A stretch of DNA of 64,000 nucleotides from an uncultured Nonlabens sp. (GCF_947495285.1 NZ_CANLXZ010000002.1:1-64000), one strand, 5' to 3'. Counted from the stretch's first letter, positions 43,300 through 52,346 are shown. Made by a program: numbers and translations. The notes: a model not told the origin generated them from the letters alone.

Positions 43300-43950
43300 T
43301 TAAGCAACGACATCACCATCTGGAATAGCTGGTTCTAGCGTTATAGGACTTAGTGTAGGATAGTAATTGCGTTTATAATGTGTGCGCTCATCATCTCCTA
43401 TTTTTCTAATGGCCTGATTGCCTAAATTTGTAGTAACCAGTACTTCTTCATCATTAGGGAAGTGAGGAAATTTAGATTTCCATAAAGGATATTTCTTATT
43501 CTTTCTAGCTCTATAAGATTCATATTCAAATTGCTCGTGGTAAGCATGTATAAACTCATGTGCTAGAATAGAGGCAGCGGTATTGCGACCTACATTAGAT
43601 TTATGCCACGATTTTCTAAGATCTTTGCGGAACATGGATCCCATTTCATCATAAAAAGTAATGATGTCTCGAGTACCTTCATATTGATTTATAGTTCCAT
43701 CTCTTATTATGAGGTTTTTGCCACGACTGGAAATGAATTCTTCAAGTATATTTACCACACGACCATCAGGAAACTCTAATATTAGAGCCTCTTTTTTATA
43801 GATAAAGTCTAGTGTTTTAAAAGTGTTGTGTACAAATAGATTTGCCTCTGGATTAATATAACGATCGGGATTATAGTGGTATGGCTCAAACTGCCACTTA
43901 CCAGCATTGTTCCAAAGTATTTTTATATTGCTTTCTAGCATGATGTTCAT
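43300..43950 (-). CDS. M91/NleD-like zinc metallopeptidase domain protein
   Basis: The 216-residue protein has no signal peptide. A zinc motif HEFIH (H131, E132, H135) stands in ASILAHEFIHAYHEQFEY, followed about 33 residues later by acidic NDEEVLVT, a possible third ligand. The AHEFIHAYH pattern resembles peptidase family M91 (NleD-like), found in type III effectors and as C-terminal domains of polymorphic toxins. Here it stands alone, with about 80 residues in front. It may be a toxin domain cut from a larger protein, or a housekeeping-free effector. Its partner gene follows after 15 bases. Substrate unknown. Confidence 0.65.
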   Translation of the reverse strand: MNIMLESNIKILWNNAGKWQFEPYHYNPDRYINPEANLFVHNTFKTLDFIYKKEALILEFPDGRVVNILEEFISSRGKNLIIRDGTINQYEGTRDIITFYDEMGSMFRKDLRKSWHKSNVGRNTAASILAHEFIHAYHEQFEYESYRARKNKKYPLWKSKFPHFPNDEEVLVTTNLGNQAIRKIGDDERTHYKRNYYPTLSPITLEPAIPDGDVVA

Positions 43951-44137
43951 AGTGCGGTTCTTTCTTTGAACTTTATTGTTTTACTTTAAATATTTGTGAC
44001 ATGGGAATCTCAAATGTATCATGGCGATTATAGCCTAATGAATAAAAATAATGCGTTTAAAGTAAATGTTTTCTTTAATATATTTATGTAAGATAGATGT
44101 CTCATAGAATACATTATGGCTTATTTAATCTACTAAT

Positions 44138-44836
44138 TTACTTAAATCCATCTTTTAATTTTGGATTTACGCCCTTAATGTGTTCTACTAGATAACGATT
44201 GATTCGTTCTTCACTTATCTTATCCATTCCCATGATGTTCTCAGATCTTAAGAAAGTTACTAGATCTATGGTTTTAAGATAGTCGTTGTATCGCTTTCGC
44301 GAAAGCGGAACATAACTATAATGCCACGGTTCATATTTAAATCCGGTGCGATTATCATTCATGGTATAAACCAGTTCAAAGTCATAAGTTGCACTGTGTT
44401 TTTCCATCCAGTCTTTAAGTTTGCAAAAAGGACCGTTTCCATGAAATTTAGAAGGTACTAAAACACTGCCACTATACGTTGCGTTAGTGTCTATGATGTC
44501 TATGTCGGTACCCCAGTGGTGTCTAGATGTGCCAGGAACAGTGCTGTATTCTACGATTTTATCAAAAATAGCATCTGGTTCTAGACCTTGTGCAGCATAT
44601 TTTTTATACTTGCGATTCCAGATTTGTGTCTGTCTAGTAAAACTTCTATAGCCAGAAACAACGGTGAGGTTAATTCCGTCTTTTGCAGCTGCGGCTTTCA
44701 TGAGTTTAAACGCTGTTAAGGTCTCTACTTCAAGAAGATTCTTAGGATTAGGGTATTGTCCTGTTAATTTTTTTTGATCTATTTGAGAAGTAGTTGCGGT
44801 TACTAAGAATAATAAGCAACATAGCAGTCGTATCAT
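44138..44836 (-). CDS. VanY-type D-alanyl-D-alanine carboxypeptidase (M15)
   Basis: The 232-residue exported enzyme (signal peptide MIRLLCCLLFLVTATTS) trims D-Ala from cell-wall peptides. The M15B zinc site is complete: H106 and D113 in SRHHWGTDID, and H172 in EPWHYSY, with VVSGYRSFTRQTQIW before them. Residues about 177-182 (PLSRKR) are encoded by a palindrome copy directly after the last zinc ligand, and form part of the C-terminal region. It overlaps the next upstream GNAT gene by 4 bases. Confidence 0.9.
   Translation of the reverse strand: MIRLLCCLLFLVTATTSQIDQKKLTGQYPNPKNLLEVETLTAFKLMKAAAAKDGINLTVVSGYRSFTRQTQIWNRKYKKYAAQGLEPDAIFDKIVEYSTVPGTSRHHWGTDIDIIDTNATYSGSVLVPSKFHGNGPFCKLKDWMEKHSATYDFELVYTMNDNRTGFKYEPWHYSYVPLSRKRYNDYLKTIDLVTFLRSENIMGMDKISEERINRYLVEHIKGVNPKLKDGFK
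44292..44307. repeat. Dispersed palindrome copy 11 (inside VanY-like gene)
   Basis: Perfect CGCTTTCGCGAAAGCG, read in frame as L-S-R-K-R. Confidence 0.95.
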
Positions 44837-45288
44837 AATTTTTTTATCATTTTATAATGTTCTCCTACACCAGGAATATCAAATAGGTCACTGACTATTT
44901 GATAATTCATCTTTTCATAAAAAGCTGTTGCGTTAAGACGGGCGTTAAACCATAAAACTTCTACGTGGCGTTCTTTTAGAATTTGTTCTGCATGTTTTAA
45001 TATTTTCTTACCTATACCTTTTCCTTGTGCTACTTCTAAAACAGCCATGCCTCTTAATTGATAGCAATGGTGCAACTTCATGTCTTTTATCTTTTCTAGA
45101 TGGACATCTTTATTCATAAGAAAAGTGGCGACACCGATAATTTTATCTTTTTCAAAAGCGCCTATATGAAATGTAGTGCCTAGATCGTCACCAGAAAAGT
45201 GACAGTCTTCTATGGGTCTTCCTTTTCTAAGTACGGGCTGTCGCACAGGAAAGGTTTCTCTTGCAGTAACTGGTAATATTTCTATCAT
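44833..45288 (-). CDS. GNAT family N-acetyltransferase
   Basis: The 151-residue single-domain GNAT has the acetyl-CoA loop VAQGKGIGKKILKHAEQIL and the NARLNATAFYEKMNYQIV segment typical of beta-5/alpha-4. Substrate is unknown. It is the first of the VanY pair to be translated, with a 4-base overlap to that gene and 7 bases from the next GNAT gene upstream. Confidence 0.85.
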   Translation of the reverse strand: MIEILPVTARETFPVRQPVLRKGRPIEDCHFSGDDLGTTFHIGAFEKDKIIGVATFLMNKDVHLEKIKDMKLHHCYQLRGMAVLEVAQGKGIGKKILKHAEQILKERHVEVLWFNARLNATAFYEKMNYQIVSDLFDIPGVGEHYKMIKKL

Positions 45289-45295
45289 TTTTTAA

Positions 45296-45838
45296 TTACT
45301 TAAACTTTTTAAAATAATCACTAGCAGTAATTTTGTAAAATCTAGCAGGTTCTCTATTGTTCCAAAGAAATCGATGATCTAGCTGCATTCCTAATTTTTG
45401 AGCCACTATTTGTGAACCATAATTTAATTCATGTACGTGAGCAACGAGATATTCTATCTTATGATCATGAAAAGCATGTCTTAATACTTCTAGACCAGAC
45501 TCTGTAGCATATCCTTTTTTCCAATATTTTTTCATAAATCGGTAGCCTATGTCTACATAGCCATTGTTTACATTCTTCTTTAATCCAGACCAGCCTAGGA
45601 AAGCGTTATCTTCTTTTCTTATAACTGCTATTCTACCCATTTTATATAAAGCAAATTGCCCCTGAGAATTTGAAACATAGTCCATGGCAAATTTTTTTGC
45701 GGCTTCTAAATCTTTAAAGGCAAAATCACCGGTGTAGCGCATTACTTCTTCATCACTATTAAGCTCATAAAGAAATGGTGCATCTTCCTTTTTAAAAGGA
45801 CGCAGGTATAACCGTTCTGTTTCTAGTTTTAGAATCAT
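45296..45838 (-). CDS. RimJ/RimL-like GNAT acetyltransferase
   Basis: The 180-residue GNAT belongs to the Acetyltransf_3 group (LETERLYLRPFKKEDAPFLYEL start, VDIGYRFMKKYWKKGYATESGLEVLRHAF, NYGSQIVAQKLGMQ). Family members acetylate ribosomal proteins, antibiotics or small amines; the target is unknown. It overlaps the small GNAT upstream by 4 bases. Confidence 0.87.
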   Translation of the reverse strand: MILKLETERLYLRPFKKEDAPFLYELNSDEEVMRYTGDFAFKDLEAAKKFAMDYVSNSQGQFALYKMGRIAVIRKEDNAFLGWSGLKKNVNNGYVDIGYRFMKKYWKKGYATESGLEVLRHAFHDHKIEYLVAHVHELNYGSQIVAQKLGMQLDHRFLWNNREPARFYKITASDYFKKFK

Positions 45839-46116
45839 ATTCTTATATCGCTCCAGCTTTTATTCTGGTCGAATAGAACTTCAGCAAACGGGCATAATGG
45901 ATTTATTTTGCGACCTTTTGCTTTGGCAAATTTATAACTCTCAGTAATTAATTTTGTGCCTAATCCTTTTCCTTCATTTGCAGGTTCCACCTCTGTGTGG
46001 TCTATAGTCATTACATTATCTTGTAGAGAATAGGTTAATTCTCCTATAGTTTTATCCTTTTCCTTTAGGTAAAAAATACCTCTTGAATCGTTTTCGTTAT
46101 GTTGTATTGTCGTCAT
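45835..46116 (-). CDS. Small YjdJ-type GNAT-like protein
   Basis: The 93-residue protein belongs to the short COG2388/YjdJ group: GIFYLKEKDKTIGELTYS, DHTEVEPANEGKGLGTKLI and INPLCPFAEVLF. These proteins retain the acetyl-CoA binding fold but are about half the usual GNAT size. Three GNAT genes in a row here are translationally linked. Confidence 0.85.
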   Translation of the reverse strand: MTTIQHNENDSRGIFYLKEKDKTIGELTYSLQDNVMTIDHTEVEPANEGKGLGTKLITESYKFAKAKGRKINPLCPFAEVLFDQNKSWSDIRI

Positions 46117-46140
46117 TATTATTTTTAATCTAAAATTAAA

Positions 46141-46857
46141 TTAACTTGGAAAATGAGCAAAATCATAACCACTGTCTACCTCTATAGCCTCATTATCTTT
46201 AGTAAATACTCTTGCGGTATGTGGACCACATAACAACTCTTCTTTATCAATTACTCTTATATAGCTGCCCTCTCTTAATCCTACAACTGGTAGATTATTG
46301 TAAAAATGAAACTCTTTGATACGTTCTTCTCTAGTTTCTCCCATGTGGGTAGAGTCTGTGTCAGGATCTAGATAATGTGCGTTAATATTATAACCTATGG
46401 CACCTGTTGTTTTAAAACTAGCTGGCATGACTATAGGCATATCATTAGTGTTTCTCATATTTAAACCACAAATATTGCTACCAGCACTGGTGCCTATGTA
46501 AAATGTGCCTGCATAAATTTGCTTGCGCAGTATCTCCATAAGATGATGGTCGTGCAGCGTTTTTACTAGTACAAAAGTGTTGCCACCACCAGTAAAGATA
46601 GCTTGTGCTTTTTTAATAGCATCTTGTGCATTTTCATATTCGTGAATACCTTTTACAGTTACACCGGTGTCTTTAAAAGCTTCTTTTACTTTGTCTGTAT
46701 ATGAGTCGTGAGAAATACCGCCTGGTCTGGCATATGGTATAAAAAGAAGGTTTTTTATATCGTTTGTTTTGAAGGCTTTGAGTATATCTGGTAGTAAATA
46801 AGCAAGATAACTACTACCGTGTATGGTAGATGTGCTTGCGATAATCATGTTTCTCAT
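46141..46857 (-). CDS. pepE: Dipeptidase E (peptidase S51)
   Basis: The 238-residue cytosolic peptidase cleaves Asp-X dipeptides. The nucleophile is S124 in FYIGTSAGSNI, and FTGGGNTFVLV (near 89) is the second family motif. Normal length. It leads the minus-strand run of GNAT and VanY genes, 24 bases upstream of the small GNAT gene. Confidence 0.92.
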   Translation of the reverse strand: MRNMIIASTSTIHGSSYLAYLLPDILKAFKTNDIKNLLFIPYARPGGISHDSYTDKVKEAFKDTGVTVKGIHEYENAQDAIKKAQAIFTGGGNTFVLVKTLHDHHLMEILRKQIYAGTFYIGTSAGSNICGLNMRNTNDMPIVMPASFKTTGAIGYNINAHYLDPDTDSTHMGETREERIKEFHFYNNLPVVGLREGSYIRVIDKEELLCGPHTARVFTKDNEAIEVDSGYDFAHFPS

Positions 46858-46975
46858 AGAATACGTTTGCTAGGTTAAACATCGTTAAACTCTAGCAATG
46901 ATAGGGTTAATTGTGCGTTCTTTGTTAGTATAAATCTTTTTTGACATTATTTTAAGTCAATAATAAACCTACCAG

Positions 46976-47854
46976 ATGAAAAATATATTACTCCTTCTAA
47001 TTCTTACGTGTGGTATTGCTGCCGCCCAAAAAGAACGTGTACAGATACAAGGAATTATTAATAGCCTTACTAGCGAGCCACTAGAAGGTGTAGCTGTTTT
47101 TAATCAGGCGTCGCTAGAGGGAACCATAAGTAACAAAGAAGGTAGTTTTTTCTTGCATGCTAGAACAGGAGATAAGATATCTTTTAAAGCATTGCAGTTT
47201 GAGTCTTTTTCTTTGATCATTACTGCAAAGGTTATGGAGAATAGAAAAGTAACTATTTCATTAAATGAAGGTGTTAACCAGCTAGATGAGGTAGTGTTAG
47301 ATGATGGTTTAATGAGAATAGACGTTAAAAGAACTCCTTATGTAGATCCTAAAATAAAGGAGGTAAGTGATTATAATCAAAAGACTAGAGCAGTAGACCG
47401 TATAGAGAATACTTTTTCTGACCGAATTAAGCAACCAGAAGAATACACTATACGCAACGAAGCTTTTAATCAAAGTCAACCGCGATTTAATATGATAAAT
47501 ATAATAGGAGGACTGGCATCTATGGCTATCTTAGGTACTCTAGATGGACTTAATTTAAACACAGGTTCTGCACCAGTGGAGAGGGAAAAGAAATTTGATG
47601 TTTATGTCTTAAAAAATAAATACAGCACAGAGTATTTGTTGAATTATCTAGAAATTCCACAAAAAGACTTGTATGAATTTATGCACTTTGCAAAGGATAA
47701 AGGTCTTAATGAGTCTATGTTTGAACCAGAAAGAGAATTAGATCTATTACAATTCCTTTCAAATCAAGTAACTTTGTTTAAAGAAAAGAAAAATTACCCT
47801 GAAATAAAAGAAGAACTCTCACCTTCTGTAAAAGAAAAAAGCAATGAACAATAA
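46976..47854 (+). CDS. Secreted protein with carboxypeptidase-like regulatory domain
   Basis: The 292-residue protein has a signal peptide (MKNILLLLILTCGIAAAQ) and a carboxypeptidase-D-like domain (about 22-110: IQGIINSLTSEPLEGVAVF, EGTISNKEGSFFLHARTGD, ending NQLDEVVLDDGL). The rest is a flavobacterial-specific region with charged tail. It lacks a barrel, so it is not a receptor itself. It overlaps the next lipoprotein gene by 11 bases and precedes a DUF6702/M1 peptidase pair. Function unknown. Confidence 0.82.
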   Translation: MKNILLLLILTCGIAAAQKERVQIQGIINSLTSEPLEGVAVFNQASLEGTISNKEGSFFLHARTGDKISFKALQFESFSLIITAKVMENRKVTISLNEGVNQLDEVVLDDGLMRIDVKRTPYVDPKIKEVSDYNQKTRAVDRIENTFSDRIKQPEEYTIRNEAFNQSQPRFNMINIIGGLASMAILGTLDGLNLNTGSAPVEREKKFDVYVLKNKYSTEYLLNYLEIPQKDLYEFMHFAKDKGLNESMFEPERELDLLQFLSNQVTLFKEKKNYPEIKEELSPSVKEKSNEQ

Positions 47855-48395
47855 TCTATTAAAAAACGCCTTCTACGGTATCGCAGCTTTGTTTTTAATT
47901 ATCACGACCTCTTGCGATAGTGATGATGACTTACCTACCGGACCATCTATAATTGTTAACACATTTTGTTACGGACTAGACTCTTTAAATTCAACAGATG
48001 TTTTTGACGCATTTAATCGTGAGGTGCTTGAAACCAGCACGACAGGTGTTTTTAACACAAGAACCTTTATCGTTGATGAAAACATTACACTAGAAAATGG
48101 ACAGCTAGACGGCACAGGTTTTCTTATTACTCTAGATTTATATGGTAATAGAGAACTAGAGTTTCAGTCAGGAACTTATGTAATAGGAGATACAGAAGAG
48201 GTAGGAGATGCTGTTATTACTTATTTTACAGATTACGATGCTTCTATGAGAACAAATGAAGGCGTAGAGATAGTTTCTGGACTTGTGGGCGTTTCACCTT
48301 ATCGTACAGGTTATGCAATAGAGATAGATGGTATAGATGCAAATGGAGATCGTTTTCATGGTATCTACTTAGGTGAAATAACACCGCTTAATTAA
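47844..48395 (+). CDS. Surface lipoprotein of unknown function
   Basis: The 183-residue protein has a type II signal peptide ending in the lipobox TTSC. The residues after the Cys are DSDDD, similar to the acidic Ser/Asp signal reported to send lipoproteins to the cell surface in Flavobacterium. The body is beta-rich with no family I recognise. It overlaps the preceding gene by 11 bases and so is likely co-expressed. Confidence 0.78.
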   Translation: MNNNLLKNAFYGIAALFLIITTSCDSDDDLPTGPSIIVNTFCYGLDSLNSTDVFDAFNREVLETSTTGVFNTRTFIVDENITLENGQLDGTGFLITLDLYGNRELEFQSGTYVIGDTEEVGDAVITYFTDYDASMRTNEGVEIVSGLVGVSPYRTGYAIEIDGIDANGDRFHGIYLGEITPLN

Positions 48396-48471
48396 ATATT
48401 TGCAGTAATCCTAAGAACCTTTGATTGTGGCATGAATCTAGTTAGATTCCTATCGCAATAAAAAATAGCGC

Positions 48472-49041
48472 ATGAAAAATTTCAAAATCTTATTTTTATT
48501 ATCAGTATGGAGTTTCAGCCTTTCTTCCTTCTCATTAGATAGTAAATGTGAAAATGATGTAGAATTATCTCGCTTTCGCGAAAGCGAGAACAACAACGAT
48601 CTACACAAATACTATATCTCAGTTTCTAATGTAACTTATAGCGAGAGTGCAAAAAGTCTACAAATGATTACAAGATTTTTTATTGATGATCTAGAAGACG
48701 TGTTGAATTCTAGAATAGAAACGCCTGTAGTACTGGGTGACGATGCTACTATTGAAGATCTATACCCATTGATTAAAAGTTATCTAAATAAAAAACTAGA
48801 GGTTAAAATAAATGATCAAGTTTCAAGTATTAATTTTTTAGGGGCCGAATATGAAGGCGATCAAATAGCGCTTTATATAGAAATTCCCGCTATACAGGCA
48901 CCTATAGAGGTGTCTATGAAGTTTAATGCGTTTCTCGAATTATTTGAAGAGCAAAAGAATCTGGTTCATTTAAAAATCAATGGAGAACGTCGCACACTTT
49001 TAATGGATAAAAATAAGGGCAGTGACACTGTGAAGTTTTAG
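48472..49041 (+). CDS. DUF6702 family secreted protein
   Basis: The 189-residue protein has a signal peptide and the DUF6702 body: HKYYISVSNVTYSESAKSLQMITRFFIDDLE, KKLEVKIN and FLGAEYEGDQIALYIEI in part. Residues 34-39 (RFRESE) just after the signal peptide are encoded by a perfect copy of the dispersed palindrome. It lies 63 bases before the M1 metallopeptidase, a pairing I believe recurs in Flavobacteriia. Function unknown; a chaperone or partner role for the peptidase is inference. Confidence 0.82.
   Translation: MKNFKILFLLSVWSFSLSSFSLDSKCENDVELSRFRESENNNDLHKYYISVSNVTYSESAKSLQMITRFFIDDLEDVLNSRIETPVVLGDDATIEDLYPLIKSYLNKKLEVKINDQVSSINFLGAEYEGDQIALYIEIPAIQAPIEVSMKFNAFLELFEEQKNLVHLKINGERRTLLMDKNKGSDTVKF
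48568..48589. repeat. Dispersed palindrome copy 12 (inside DUF6702 gene)
   Basis: Perfect 22-base palindrome with TCTC/GAGA arms, as in copy 2, read in frame as L-S-R-F-R-E-S-E. Confidence 0.95.
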
Positions 49042-49104
49042 TTAAAAGCTCTTTAAATTATTCTTAATTGTTAATTTAGCAAATCTTAAATTTAAATCAA
49101 ACAC

Positions 49105-51402
49105 ATGAAAGCTATTAAACTATTGTTTATCAGTATGATGCTTGTTTCTTATGGTTCTTTTGCACAAGAGAAAGAAGCAAAGGATGAGCCTAAGGCTGAA
49201 GAACATGCTAACATCAACAAATTCCGACAGTTGTATCAGGAATTTTCTACACCTAATCAATACCGTAGCGCGAGTGGTGCTCCAGGACCGCAGTATTATC
49301 AGCAACGTGCTGATTATGATATGGATATAAGATTAGATGATGAGAATCACCACATTTACGGTTATGAAACGATTACCTACACTAACAATTCTCCAGATGT
49401 GTTAGATTATTTATGGGTACAGTTGGATCAAAACATGCGTTCAAAAGATTCAAAAACTCCTCTTATAGAAGGTGGTGGTGTACAGCCGTATATGCAACCT
49501 AGTGGGTTTACTGGCGAGTATCTTTCTGAGCCTTTTGATGGAGGATTTAATATTTTAAAGGTTCTTGATAAAAGCGGTAACCCATTAAAATATATGATTA
49601 ACAACACAATGATGCGTGTTGAGTTACCATCAAAATTAAAAACTGGTAAAAAGTTTGAATTTGATATAGAATGGGATTATAACATTAACGATCACGTAAA
49701 TGGTCGTGGACGTAGTGGTTATGAGCAATTTCCTGACGGTCATAGAGCATATGTTATTGCACAATTCTACCCAAGAATGGCAGTTTATAATGATGTAGAA
49801 GGATGGCAAAACAGCCAGTTCTATGGTCGTGATGAGTTTGCTTTGCCTTTCGGTACCTTTGAAGTAAACATAACTGTACCAGCTGATCACTGGCTAGATG
49901 GAACAGGTAAATTAACTAACCGTAAAGAGGTTTATTCTAAGACTGAACTTGCACGTTATGAGCAAGCACAAAAATCTTTTGAAAACCCTGTGGTTATTAG
50001 AACACAACAAGAGGCTGAAAAGCTTGCTATGATGCCAGGTTCTAAGTCTACTAAAACATGGAAACTTAAAGCAGACTATGTTCGCGATTTTGGTTGGACT
50101 TCTTCACGTCGTTATGTAGCAGATGCTATGGCGGTAAAAGTAGGAGGAAAAGACATCATGGCTGTTTCTATCTACCCACCAGAAGGTAATCCTTTATGGG
50201 AACAGTGGTCTACTAAGGCTGTTGCACAGACTTTAAAGTCTTATTCTAGAATGACCTTTGACTACCCATATCACAAAGCAATCTCTGTACATGCAAAGAA
50301 TCAAGGTATGGAATACCCTATGATCTGCTGGAATTATGGACGTCCAGATGAAGATGGTAACTATTCTGACCGTGTAAAATTCGGTATGATATCTGTTATT
50401 ATTCATGAAGTAGGTCATAACTATTTCCCTATGATCGTAAACTCTGATGAGCGTCAGTGGACCTGGATGGACGAAGGTTTAAACACCTTTGTACAGTATG
50501 TAGCAGAGCAAGACATGGGAGAGAATTACCCAGCTTCTATAGAAGGCCTCGATGCTTATCCATCTAGACGTGGGCCAGCAGCAAAAATAGTTCCTTACAT
50601 GGCTGGCGACCAGCGATACATTGCACCTATTATGAGTAAGGGTTTAAATACTTATCAGTTCGGTTCTAATGCTTATGGTAAGCCAGGTACAGCACTTAAT
50701 ATATTGAGAGAGACAGTGATGGGACGTGAGTTATTTGATTACTCTTTCCGTACATATTCTCAAAGATGGATGTTTAAACATCCAACACCAGAAGATTTCT
50801 TCCGTACTATGGAAGATGCAAGTGCTATGGATCTAGACTGGTTTTGGAGAGGATGGTTCTATACGACTCAATTTAATGACATGGGTATTGCCTCTGTAGA
50901 TAAATATTTTGTTTCTAGCGAGAAAAATCAAGCTATTAAAGATCTTATGGCTCAAAGAAACATATCTGAAGATAGAATACCTGCTTTAGTTTACATGGTA
51001 AAAGAAGGTAGTGAAGATTATAAAGAATCTCTTAAAGGTCAAGAACCTGCTGAGGTAGTGGGTGAACTAAAAACCTATTTAATGGATAACTTTACTGCTA
51101 GTGAAAGAGCAGCAATGAAATCTCCTAAGTTTTTCTATGAAATTAAAGTAGAAAAACCAGGTGGGCTAGTAATGCCTATCATTATTGAGTATACGTATGC
51201 AGACGGTACCTCTGAAACAGTAACGCACCCAGCAGAAATCTGGAGATTTAATGATAAAGAAGTAGGCTTAAGTAAAGCTACTACTAAGGAGATAGTTAAA
51301 ATAGTAATAGATCCTAAACTAGAAACTGCAGACGTTGATACATCTAATAACACATGGCCAGCTGCGGCTCAAGTAAGCAAATTTGACCAGATGAAGAAAT
51401 AA
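49105..51402 (+). CDS. M1 family metallopeptidase
   Basis: The 765-residue exported aminopeptidase-type enzyme starts with a signal peptide (to about residue 20, GSFAQ). The zinc motif is HEVGH (H434, E435, H438) with the downstream ligand E457 in WTWMDEGLNTF, exactly the HExxH-x18-E spacing of M1. The substrate loop reads GMEYPMICW in place of GAMEN. N-terminal beta domain about 50-290. It has a strong terminator. Probably periplasmic peptide degradation. Confidence 0.92.
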   Translation: MKAIKLLFISMMLVSYGSFAQEKEAKDEPKAEEHANINKFRQLYQEFSTPNQYRSASGAPGPQYYQQRADYDMDIRLDDENHHIYGYETITYTNNSPDVLDYLWVQLDQNMRSKDSKTPLIEGGGVQPYMQPSGFTGEYLSEPFDGGFNILKVLDKSGNPLKYMINNTMMRVELPSKLKTGKKFEFDIEWDYNINDHVNGRGRSGYEQFPDGHRAYVIAQFYPRMAVYNDVEGWQNSQFYGRDEFALPFGTFEVNITVPADHWLDGTGKLTNRKEVYSKTELARYEQAQKSFENPVVIRTQQEAEKLAMMPGSKSTKTWKLKADYVRDFGWTSSRRYVADAMAVKVGGKDIMAVSIYPPEGNPLWEQWSTKAVAQTLKSYSRMTFDYPYHKAISVHAKNQGMEYPMICWNYGRPDEDGNYSDRVKFGMISVIIHEVGHNYFPMIVNSDERQWTWMDEGLNTFVQYVAEQDMGENYPASIEGLDAYPSRRGPAAKIVPYMAGDQRYIAPIMSKGLNTYQFGSNAYGKPGTALNILRETVMGRELFDYSFRTYSQRWMFKHPTPEDFFRTMEDASAMDLDWFWRGWFYTTQFNDMGIASVDKYFVSSEKNQAIKDLMAQRNISEDRIPALVYMVKEGSEDYKESLKGQEPAEVVGELKTYLMDNFTASERAAMKSPKFFYEIKVEKPGGLVMPIIIEYTYADGTSETVTHPAEIWRFNDKEVGLSKATTKEIVKIVIDPKLETADVDTSNNTWPAAAQVSKFDQMKK

Positions 51403-51428
51403 GATTTCTTTTTTTAAAACAACTTTAA

Positions 51429-51460
51429 AAACCAGATTCACAATGAATCTGGTTTTTTTT
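51429..51460 (+). terminator. Intrinsic terminator of M1 peptidase gene
   Basis: AAACCAGATTCA pairs with TGAATCTGGTTT around CAA and is followed by Ts. It overlaps the longer open frame of the next gene, which therefore starts further on. Confidence 0.93.
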
Positions 51461-51485
51461 GTTTAATATCAAATATCTTTACGGT

Positions 51486-52304
51486 ATGAAATTATTCCAG
51501 CTAATAACTATTTGTGTTTTATTAATGATCTCTTGTGATGACCCATCACTAGACCAACGAGGAGAAGTGGCAACTGCTGTAGATCCTATTGTAAACCTTA
51601 TGGAATTAAGTTCTATACAAATAGCCCAAGGGACTTTTAATAATGTGATTCAAAATATAGACATTGTTTATAATAACGATGCCTTGATTAGTGAAATATT
51701 ATTTACTGGAACCACAAATATGTCTTATAACATTGAGTATGCTTCTAATAATAGACTAGAAACTATTACTAAAGTAGATGTAAATACGGTGGTTTATAAT
51801 TTTACTTATGATGCAGATTTTATTTTCATAAACTTTACAGATATTAGAGGAGATCATGTAACAAAGCAATTATTTACCGATATCCAAAATAGAATTAATA
51901 GAGTCCTAACCACAGTTACAGACGTTTCTGGTATTTCTACTCAAACAGAAGATTTAAGGTATTCTTATAATGCAAACTTTAATGTAGATAGGCTCAATAG
52001 TCTTGCGGTAAACAATGCAGCAATCATCTCTTATAGTCAGTTTACCTATGAGTTTAATAATAATCCGTTTAGGGACATGAATGATGTCTTGAGACTACTT
52101 ATATTTCCAGATTTTGTATCATACACGAGATACTTGCCTGTTACTAGAGAAAATTTTATTGCAGCATCTAGCGGTTTTAGATTAGAAAATTCTCTTTCTT
52201 ATATCTATACGTTGCGTGAAGATCAGTTTCCTAGCTCTCGAGAAGTCGTGAAAACAGAATCAGGGGTAAGTACAACAACATTTGAGACGTTTAATTATCT
52301 ATAA
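51486..52304 (+). CDS. Lipoprotein of unknown function
   Basis: From the ATG at 51486 the protein has 272 residues; the earlier TTG at 51459 lies in the terminator of the previous gene. A lipoprotein signal peptide ends in MISC, followed by DDPS. The body is Asn/Thr-rich and beta-strand-rich, with YNFTYDADFIFINF-like strands of the kind seen in flavobacterial DUF4595-like/RHS-like lipoproteins, but I cannot assign a family. Single gene. Confidence 0.75.
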   Translation: MKLFQLITICVLLMISCDDPSLDQRGEVATAVDPIVNLMELSSIQIAQGTFNNVIQNIDIVYNNDALISEILFTGTTNMSYNIEYASNNRLETITKVDVNTVVYNFTYDADFIFINFTDIRGDHVTKQLFTDIQNRINRVLTTVTDVSGISTQTEDLRYSYNANFNVDRLNSLAVNNAAIISYSQFTYEFNNNPFRDMNDVLRLLIFPDFVSYTRYLPVTRENFIAASSGFRLENSLSYIYTLREDQFPSSREVVKTESGVSTTTFETFNYL

Positions 52305-52334
52305 TTCTTAACGTAATTCAAAATAGTCCTACCG

Positions 52335-52342
52335 TATATTTG
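52335..52342 (+). promoter_or_regulatory. -7 element for tatA (TATATTTG)
   Basis: A TAnnTTTG match ending 4 bases before the tatA ATG. It is so close to the start that the transcript would be leaderless or the box is fortuitous. Confidence 0.4.
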
Positions 52343-52346
52343 CATT

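Noticed and set aside
48434-48449. GAATCT-AGTT-AGATTC hairpin before the DUF6702 gene as a terminator
   Set aside because: The stem is only 6 bp and is followed by As rather than Ts; left unassigned.
51459-51485. Longer N terminus for the lipoprotein gene at 51486
   Set aside because: It begins within the T run of the M1 peptidase terminator and would put nine residues before a good lipoprotein signal peptide.
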